53,724 nt of DNA, taken from Zopfochytrium polystomum (taxonomy: Eukaryota; Chytridiomycota; Chytridiomycetes; Chytridiales; Chytridiaceae). Made by a program: the position numbers and the translations under genes. This document shows, in pieces, positions 47,324 through 53,724 of this stretch. The notes below the pieces were generated by a model that was given only the letters and a program-made list of their open reading frames with translations, was not told the DNA's origin and searched no databases. How positions within the stretch are numbered: the stretch's first letter is position 1; each line of letters starts with the position of its first letter. The stretch covers positions 1 to 53,724 of the forward strand of contig JAIVFJ010000376.1 of the NCBI GenBank assembly GCA_025765615.1, in the 5' to 3' direction.

Positions 47324-47339
47324 GTGTATCGCTGTGTGA

Positions 47340-47950
47340 TGTTCAGGCGATCGTTTTTTTTGTGTTTTTTACTTTATTTTTTCTTTTTTGTTGTTTTCTT
47401 TCTTTCTTTCTTTTTTTTTTTTTTCTTCTTCTTTTTTTTTCTTTTCATTCGCGGTGCAAATCAGATCGCAGAGCAGGCGTTTGATTGGTCGGCCAGCACG
47501 CAACACTGCTGATATGCCAAAATCGTGTTTGTCGGCACCAGATATCTGTGCCCCAAACGAGACGATAAGAGCGAAAAAACAGATTGAGAGAGAGAGAGAG
47601 AGACAGAACGAGAGACAGAACGAGAGAGAGAGAGAGAGAGAAAAGGAGGAGAGAATCGTCGGCAACATCCGAGATTTCGGTGCTGTTGTCCGACGCTCCA
47701 TCTCAATGTCATCGCTTCTAATATGATGATGAGCTTATCATTTGTTTACATTTATGTAAATACACCCAACGAGATTGCCGCCAACACCAAATGTTTTGTT
47801 TCCCCTCCCACATGTAATTATTTCGTCACTTGGCCAATCATGGAACTTCATGTGACAGACTCGACTCTATTACTGTCTAGGTCCATAGGTGGGGACACGG
47901 AAGTCACACAGCGCGGAGGCTTTTAACAGCCAACTGGCACAACCGTCAGA
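47340..47950. repeat. Intergenic with T-rich and GA-rich tracts
   Basis: TTTC/poly-T rich sequence at 47355-47450 directly upstream of the siroheme synthase start, then GAGA repeats at 47586-47645. No gene is seen. Confidence 0.6.
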
Positions 47951-48145
47951 TCACTGTCTCGCCACCACTACAACGCGCTCGTGTTGCTTGCCCCGTGAGG
48001 CTGGATCGCGTATGATTCGGTATGCGTAGCGCGGTGGAATGCCAGTGAGCTTGGAAACGTTGAGAAGTTCGTCCAGAAGCGGAAGGTTGCCGTGGGCGCT
48101 GCTGCGTCCCCCCGGCGTTCCCTTGAATTTCTCGCTTCACACAAG
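47951..48145 (-). CDS. C-terminal exon of an unidentified gene, possibly the F-box gene upstream
   Basis: The minus-strand frame reads GNLPLLDELLNVSKLTGIPP, followed by YAYRIIRDPASRGKQHERVV and VARQ, then TGA at 47953-47951. Upstream the frame extends through FKGTPGGRSSAHG to about 48140, where AAG followed by CGAG could be an acceptor. It lies about 1 kb downstream of the F-box-like segment on the same strand, with unresolved sequence between. Confidence 0.4.
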
Positions 48146-49017
48146 TTTTGTCGGCCGTCTGGATAGTCCAGTAGTTTTCTAAATATTTATCTGAACTTCT
48201 TAAATTGAAGGGCAAGAAGGGCCTTTCTGAGACAAAAACCGAGGACCATGGGGCAGACGAGAAGCTTGTTGGGAGGCACTTTCCAGCGGAGATGTATTTA
48301 CGACCAATGAGCGGGACGGATTCTTCGGTGCAATCACGATCCTTCAGCGAACTTCGATCGGGAAGTACCCCTTCAAGAAAGTTGCCTCGCATACGCAACG
48401 CGTGCCGGCCAGCCGCAAGACAGCGCGCTCGCGCGGGGAGCCTCTGTCTATTTTTGCAGGTCGGACATGCGCGCAGGGCCACGAGACCGCGTCAGCGCGC
48501 GCCGACAGAGGACAGCCCCATTGTCGAACGAGGCAAGTCCAACACTCTTGTCGCAGCAGCGGGCCTATCAAAGCCTGGTCCGTCAGAGTGTGGTCTTTAC
48601 GCCATAAGTGGTCTTCAAGTTTACCTTACGCTTAATCGATCGTTGCGACAGTCTTCCTTTGGTCCCTCCAATACAACACTATTCCGTCTCGTGTTTCGAG
48701 TGGCCAACACCCAACGAGAAGCAAACAGTGGACACGGAGTCCTCCGTTCTTCCGTTCTGGGCCTCTGCAATCAAAGCAAAAAAAAGAAAAAAGAAAAAAG
48801 AAAAAAAAAAAAGAGGCTGCGCACAGGGGGCTGGCATCCGAACCTGAGCGGAGAAAAAAGTTTGATGGGATCCAAGCCATTGTCCAAAAGCTCGGAAAGA
48901 GTTTACCTTTGGAGGAACGAGACTATGAACTCTTTGCCGATGATAGTTCTACAATGGTTCTTCCTCCTGCATCCCTGACTGCAGTCTTGCGTTTGTGTGC
49001 GGCCACGGAGGTCCAGC
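48146..49017. other. Unresolved sequence between two minus-strand exons
   Basis: Contains an A-run (48778-48812) and short coding-like pieces on the minus strand (for example LFPSFWTMAWIPSNFFLRS ending near a GTTCGG donor at 48853). It may hold exons of the F-box gene, but none could be joined in frame. Confidence 0.3.
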
Positions 49018-49482
49018 TCAATGGAGCAGAGCCGCTGACGGGGCAAGGCCGTCGAAGGCGTCTGTGAACGGCGAGATGCCAATGACGTTTTCCCCATAGA
49101 GAACGCTGATGGCTGCAGCGTGCATCGCGCGGGAGACCCGCAGAAGGGACGTCGGGAGGGCAGGGCAAGCGCACGGGAGGGAGCGGTCGCTGATGTGAAC
49201 TTCTGCAGTGACAGCGCAGCCGATTGGGAGCGGATGCAGTGGTTGTCCGTCGCTCCTCGTCTGAGATGAGAAGGTGATGTAGTTTCTGGCAGCGCGCTCG
49301 GCTTCGTCCTCGAGGATGACTATGCAGGAGCGGCGCAGGCCGGCGTGGCGGCAGATCTGTCGGAGGAGTGTGGGCGGAAGTCGGCTGAACGCGCTGGACG
49401 GTCGGGTGGAAGGCAACGAGGAGGAAGGTGAGGAGTGCGAGGCACGCGCGTGAGGAAAGAGAGGAGGGCAACTCATGATCAC
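49018..49482 (-). CDS. F-box-like protein, N-terminal part
   Basis: The frame begins MIMSCPPLFPHARA. A segment FSRLPPTLLRQICRHAGL resembles the start of an F-box (LPPELLxxI). It is followed by a second block SLLRVSRAMHAAAISVLYGE, similar to the CRVSRAFHxAAxxxLY end of fungal F-box/LRR-like proteins. A linker of about 75 residues separates them, longer than a normal ~45-residue F-box, so assignment is tentative. If real, the protein would recruit substrates to SCF ubiquitin ligases. The frame stops at 49018; the protein probably continues by splicing. Confidence 0.4.
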   Translation of the reverse strand: MIMSCPPLFPHARASHSSPSSSLPSTRPSSAFSRLPPTLLRQICRHAGLRRSCIVILEDEAERAARNYITFSSQTRSDGQPLHPLPIGCAVTAEVHISDRSLPCACPALPTSLLRVSRAMHAAAISVLYGENVIGISPFTDAFDGLAPSAALLH

Positions 49483-49537
49483 GGGTCAAATTTGATAAAT
49501 ACTGGGGGATGCCTGTTGACTTATCAACAGTCCTTGC

Positions 49538-49539
49538 CC

Positions 49540-49571
<32 letters not shown>
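49538..49571. repeat. Poly-A tract
   Basis: An uninterrupted run of about 34 A residues with a following A/G-rich stretch. It sits at the border between the F-box region and the Helitron-like remnant, which would fit the tail of an inserted element or retrocopy. Confidence 0.6.
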
Positions 49572-49574
<3 letters not shown>

Positions 49575-49638
49575 AAGAGGAAGAGAATTTATTAAGTAGC
49601 AAGGTAAAAAGAGAGTTTGAGAAGCTGCATAGAATGAA

Positions 49639-50431
49639 TTAAAACCAAAGATGATCCAAAAACTCCTTGTAAACCACATTTCTAAAAGTTGATCCACCTT
49701 TTTCTTGATTGTGTTTTGCAGTTATTATAAGATCTGCTGGGGATGTCACTCTTGAAAAGCAACGCAGGACTGTCCATGTGCAAACACATCCTCCCACATA
49801 TCCAGTCCAACCTTTTTTCAAAGTCTGGCCTTGGGACTTGTTGATGGACATTGCAAACGCAGGTCGAACAGGAAATTTCCTTAATCACTGGGGGCAGAGA
49901 GATTCTGGGAAGGAGGACTTTCTCTCCTATCCTGCTGCCCACAACAACTTCACAGAACAGCACGTTGGGGCAGACCTCACATAGGATGAGGTGCATCCCA
50001 TTGCAGCAGTTGCAAAGGAGGATGAGAGGCGTCCCCACTTTGACACCTAGCCTGTGGGGAGGCAGGCTGGAAGAGCTAAGGGTGTTGAGGAACTCAGGGC
50101 TAATGAGAAGGCCATCGCCTTCGTTGTCTTCAACTGGGGAGTCAGCTGGAAGTAGCTCATGGGTATCTCCTGGACGCTGCTGCACAGCATGCTCATTAAA
50201 CAGATGAACTACATCATTCCTTGCAGCCAAAATGCACCTGTCTGCCAGGTAGGATGCAAATGCTTCCCATGAATACTGAACTGCTACACCAAAATCATCA
50301 TAGACTGCCTCAAACAGTTGCCTCACACAAGGAATATCATTGTTTGCAGGAAAGGTGAGGGTGCTGATGTAGTCTGGGACAATGACATGAATGGGTGCTC
50401 CATATGGAGTGTATGAGATTCCTAATCTCAT
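49639..50431 (-). mobile_element. Helitron-type Pif1-like helicase C-terminal remnant
   Basis: The minus-strand frame (250 codons, one frame change near 49850) reads YISTLTFPANNDIPCVRQLF, then ASYLADRCILAARNDVVHLF, LPADSPVEDNEGDG, LPPHRLGVKVGTPLILLCN, LPRISLPP, and in the other frame MSINKSQGQTLKKGWTGYVG and SRVTSPADLII. SINKSQGQTL and S-R-V-T are the conserved helicase motifs V and VI region of Pif1-like helicases carried by Helitrons, and LPPHxLxLKVGxPxxLLxN is typical of the same family. Walker A and B and the Rep domain are not in the window. It is interrupted and 5'-truncated, so non-functional. Confidence 0.75.
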
Positions 50432-51060
50432 GGGCCATTGAGCTGTTGAGGTCTCTTTAAAAGCTCTTCCTTGGCTAGTTCATTGGTTTTACCTTTACAT
50501 ATAATGGCCCCCTATCAATCACAAACAACCACTCTATTCCTATGTTTGAATACTTATTCTTACTTTCAAAAGTAACTCAGTGCTGTTGCCCTGCATTAAA
50601 AAGAGCATCCAGTGTCCTTGTGCTGAATGGGCCTAAGCACAAGGGGCAAACCCTTTATTTCTCTTATTTCTTCTTATTGTTACTCATTTTCTCTTATTTT
50701 CCCTTGTTCCCACCTTTCAAGCCTCTGTCCTGCACTGATGTGGCATCCCAGCCCTCAATTTCAGCCCATCTCAAATTTGAGGCAGGAGAGGCACCAGGTG
50801 GAGGGGGGTGTGGCTGAAAGATGATTCATTCTTACAAATTGTTCTTTTCTTTCATTTTCTCCTTTTTACTATCTTTTGTCTTTTTCCTCTTTTCTTCCTC
50901 ACTTCTTTCTTTCTCTCTCTGATCCCATAAATACTGCCCCTCCCCCTTCTTCTCTTCAATAATAACTCTCAACTCAATAACAATCAATAAGACTCCCCCT
51001 TGGGCAGCCCCTGTTTGACTAGTTGCATCCCTCATATCTCCTTTCAGGGTGTTGTAATGT
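50432..51060. repeat. Repeat-derived low-GC DNA
   Basis: AT-richer than the gene regions, with no gene. A CCATAAATACTGCCCC segment at 50924-50939 followed by CAATAATAACTC and AATCAATAAG resembles promoter and polyadenylation parts of an LTR, but no LTR pair was seen. The minus-strand ORF here is low complexity (KKGEGQYLW, KKTKDSKKEK). Confidence 0.35.
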
Positions 51061-51115
51061 GAGTGCCTCCCCAAAAGACCATGTGTGTGGTGGATAGGAG
51101 ACCTTCCCCAGCACA

Positions 51116-51388
51116 GTGCAGAGTGGGCCAAGCAGGGAAGATGGAGTCCTCTTTTGGTGCAGGAGATCCCCCTGGCAAGTGCAGAGTAGGCCAAGCAGGG
51201 TGGATTAGAAGTCCTCTTTGGCCAGAGCCCCCAGACCAAGCAAGTAGAGGTAGCGTTCCCCCAGGCAAGTGCAGAGTAGGCCAAGCTGTGTGAGTGCCCC
51301 CTTCCCAAAGCAAGAGTGTGTGAAGACCAAGTTGGGTTGGGTCTACTGAGATGACAACTTAGAGAGGCTAGTGCAGAGTGGGCCAAGC
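51116..51388. repeat. Four copies of GTGCAGAGTRGGCCAAGC
   Basis: The 18-mer occurs at 51116, 51179, 51269 and 51371 (one G/A difference between pairs), spaced 63, 90 and 102 bp. Read on the minus strand it gives a repeated LAHSALA / LAYSALA peptide within one open frame. Confidence 0.8.
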
Positions 51389-52190
51389 TTTCTTTGTTAC
51401 TTACAGTAATCTGCCATTGCACCCCTTTTTTGAGCACAACTTCACCATCAAGTTCTTCCCTCTTCAAGTCAAGCCTGTCTCATCTTCCACATCAAGTTGG
51501 TATGTCGGATACCTTCCGTCCTGTATGGGCGCTCCAGGGCTTAACCCTGTCATCTCATGCCTATGGCACCCATGATTTATTCATGTGGAGACTTGTCTGT
51601 ATGTTTGTCCATGGATGTTATGGCACTCATGAGTCAGCAATGACTCATGGCAGTTATTGATTGGTATATCTGTGCTTTCAGAGCATACTAGAGAGTAGTA
51701 TTAACACCAACACCAGGGTACTGGCCCTTACAACCAGGAGTTCCCCATCATTGATGACTTGTCCTTTCCCCACATATCCAACTATGGGATGAGCCTTCAG
51801 AGATGCAGAGGATCTCATACGTGTGTGTGATGACAAGCTCCCGAAAGTTATCAGGCTGTTTGCATTGCTCCTTGCTTTCAATACTCCAGCAGATCCAAGG
51901 GCTCTCTACAATGAATTCAAGAATGAGATGGTTGCTGACCAGCTTTGAGTGGCTCCGCTGGAGAGTGGGAATCTGGATCTTGCCACTACAGACCACATGT
52001 ACTGCACTGTGTTGAGGCTGCTGGACGCATCCCTACAAAGTTTGTCAACCTCACTGGGCAACTTCCCCACCCTGCTGCAGCTGAAAGAGTTCCAGCCTGA
52101 GCCAGTGCTGCACTGGAAGGCTGGCTCCACACTGTGGCCCATGGCTGGTCACATAGCTACCATTTTGCATCAGAAACAGATCTGAAGCTA
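51389..52190. other. Repeat-compartment DNA without recognised gene
   Basis: Short ORFs on both strands, such as a plus-strand frame containing LRLLDASLQSLSTSLGNFPT (51949-52185), which may be a transposable-element protein remnant. The family was not recognised. Confidence 0.3.
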
Positions 52191-52236
52191 CCATTTTAGC
52201 AAATGGTAGCTCTGGGACCAGACATTTTCTGGAGGG

Positions 52237-52395
52237 AGTGGGGATTGAAACCAGAGGCAAGAAAAATGGTGGTAGGAGCTCCTGTTTTTAGAGAATGGAG
52301 CTGGGGAAACCAGTTTTGCGAAGGTGTTGGGGATTGAAACAAGAGACAAGGAAAATGGTGGTGGGAAATCCTATTTTCCAAGAATGGGAGCTGGC
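52237..52395. repeat. Direct repeat, two copies of ~67 bp spaced 89-90 bp
   Basis: TGGGGATTGAAACCAGAGGC at 52240 and TGGGGATTGAAACAAGAGAC at 52329, followed in both by A-rich sequence, AATGGTGGTRGGA and a final GGAGCTGG. A weaker related half-copy precedes at about 52195-52236. Confidence 0.75.
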
Positions 52396-52399
52396 ACAC

Positions 52400-53500
52400 C
52401 CACCTCAATGTGATCAGAGGGTGGATATTGAAGAAGGAGACATGTGAGACTGTGCTCTCTAAATCCTCACCCTGGGCTATGGGTGGCAAATAGAGCAATG
52501 ACCTAAATACCAATCCTGAAAAGTGAAAAAGGGCAAAAAAGGAGATGTCTAGGGGTCACTAGACAGGACAATGTATTTGGAGTCTTAAGAAGCCCAAGAA
52601 ACACAAAGAAACTCTCTTACTACACACAAAGAGAAGACTCTCACACCTCTCACACTCAGACCAAAGGCAACTGTGAAAAGGTGGCACACAAGCAAAGAAT
52701 GTGCAGGGTTCTCTGGTCCATGACACAGAGTGGGCCCAATGGGAGGCAAAAGCCAAAGCCAAAGGGGACCGGGAAATCCGGTAACAATGCTGGAGGCGCA
52801 AGAGCAGCAAGCTCCAGGGAGCGGCACTAAGTGCAGCACTCCAATCCAACTGAAGAAGGCAAGAGAGTGGGGAGGAAAGTGGCCAGACCCGGTCAATTGG
52901 AGCCACCACCATGGAGCAAGGCTCCCTCTCTGTCAAAGACAAGCCCTAAGTTGGAGGGGGTTGGACACAGAGGGGCAAACACAAGGAACAGTTAGTGTGC
53001 AGAGGTGTCTGTTGAATTAAATCAGAACTGTTTTCCACTTAACAGAACCATACACAACTTGTCTCACTCCAAGGAGAGGTTCCAACTCAATCCAAGGAGG
53101 GGGCACACAGGGTGGGAGACCGTGGGACTCTTCTTACTTCATCCTACTAGGACACAGACATCTGCTTCACCAAGCCAGGGGAATTCCCTATCTTAGAAGC
53201 AAGGAAGGTTAACACCCACTCCCTCACCCAAATGTGGTACCATGACATCATTAATCTGAGAGAAAGAGGGTCAGACCAGGCCCACCAGAGGCCACAGGAG
53301 CCAACAACCAGGGAGGAGGGGGCATACCTGAGAGACCATTCCTGCAGCGTACCTGACCAGACAGCTCATTCATATCCCCTTGAGAGACCTGGATTTGACT
53401 AGATGTATTGACAGGAACCTAGAGGCACCACCACAGATTTACCCTCCATCCTTCCATCACCAAGTGGCTCCTACCCAGTCCAACCTAAACGGCATGCAGA
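52400..53500. other. Repeat-compartment DNA without recognised gene
   Basis: Purine-rich, low GC, with short ORFs only. Composition matches 50-52 kb and differs from the gene-bearing regions. No motif was recognised. Confidence 0.4.
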
Positions 53501-53509
53501 ATTGGTGAG

Positions 53510-53567
53510 GTGCACTGGGGCTTGAACCCAGCACGCTGCCATGATGGCCAAGAGGACTTGAACCTCC
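53510..53567 (-). repeat. Two tRNA T-arm-like hairpins (SINE-like?)
   Basis: On the minus strand, GGAGG-TTCAAGT-CCTCT (53567-53551) and CTGGG-TTCAAGC-CCCAG (53531-53515) each form a 5-bp stem with a 7-base TTCAA loop, as in tRNA T-arms, and contain GGTTCAA-type B-box sequence. No matching D-arm, anticodon arm or acceptor stem was found around either, so no tRNA is called. They may come from a tRNA-derived SINE. Confidence 0.35.
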
Positions 53568-53724
53568 TGTCACGCACCTGGGAATGCCACCCCCAGCTCT
53601 ACATACAGTCAGGAAGAAAAGGGCAGGCAAGGGACTTCAGGCACAGGTTCACACAGTCAACAAGATGGGGGGCAGCTGCTTAAATAGGAAAGGGTTGGAA
53701 TCACCAGGGAGGAGGGAAAAAGGA
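53568..53724. other. End of window, repeat-compartment DNA
   Basis: No gene or motif recognised. Confidence 0.4.

Noticed and set aside
48205..48978. 257-codon plus-strand ORF
   Set aside because: It has no motif, runs through an A-rich tract (48778-48812) and lies opposite more protein-like minus-strand pieces.
50924..51010. LTR of a retrotransposon
   Set aside because: TATA- and polyA-like motifs are present, but no second LTR, TG...CA ends or primer-binding site was seen.
53510..53567. Two tRNA genes
   Set aside because: Only T-arm-like hairpins are present; no cloverleaf, anticodon arm or acceptor stem could be paired.

Overview
The window looks like nuclear DNA of a fungus, most likely a zoosporic (chytrid-like) lineage. 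It has GC-rich genes with short GT-AG introns (about 50-160 bp, donors mostly GTRAGT), a fungal-type siroheme synthase (MET1-like), a multi-receiver hybrid histidine kinase, and a MOK-family kinase of the kind associated with cilia and flagella. Long CT, GA and TG tracts, poly-Q and poly-G stretches and homopolymers are common. The lineage is inferred from gene content, not from any phylogenetic test.

Layout. 1-5 kb: an acidic C-terminal fragment, a minus-strand C-terminal fragment and a PQQ-type beta-propeller gene with three frame changes. 5-10 kb: a broken sugar transporter and a low-complexity PH-domain protein. 11-12 kb: a five-exon AKAP7/2H-phosphoesterase-like gene. 12.1-14.7 kb: a lower-GC compartment with decayed NACHT/WD40 sequence, a TATA box plus heat-shock-element array, and palindromic tandem repeats. 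14.8-19.3 kb: a membrane hybrid histidine kinase that looks catalytically dead. 20.5-26.1 kb: a GTPase with C-terminal membrane helices, an SDR, a mitochondrial TPR protein and a three-RRM protein. 27-30.5 kb: a large nuclear-type protein with a duplicated helical module resembling the N-terminal part of PIF/Harbinger transposases. 30.7-34.1 kb: a GPI-anchored secreted propeller-like protein and a nuclear coiled-coil protein. 34.1-36.3 kb: a decayed array of three ~821 bp units from a coiled-coil gene. 38.4-41.5 kb: the MOK-like kinase. 42.9-44.2 kb: glutamine synthetase. 44.6-45.3 kb: a decayed second copy of the propeller gene. 45.6-47.3 kb: siroheme synthase. 48-49.5 kb: F-box-like pieces. 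49.6-53.7 kb: a second low-GC repeat compartment with a Helitron/Pif1-type helicase remnant, several repeat families and tRNA-like hairpins.

Glutamine synthetase and siroheme synthase serve nitrogen and sulfur assimilation. The other genes form no obvious operon-like unit, as expected for a eukaryote. Many otherwise well-preserved genes carry single-base frame changes. I favour residual assembly indels for most of these, so several entries called CDS are broken in this sequence as given.
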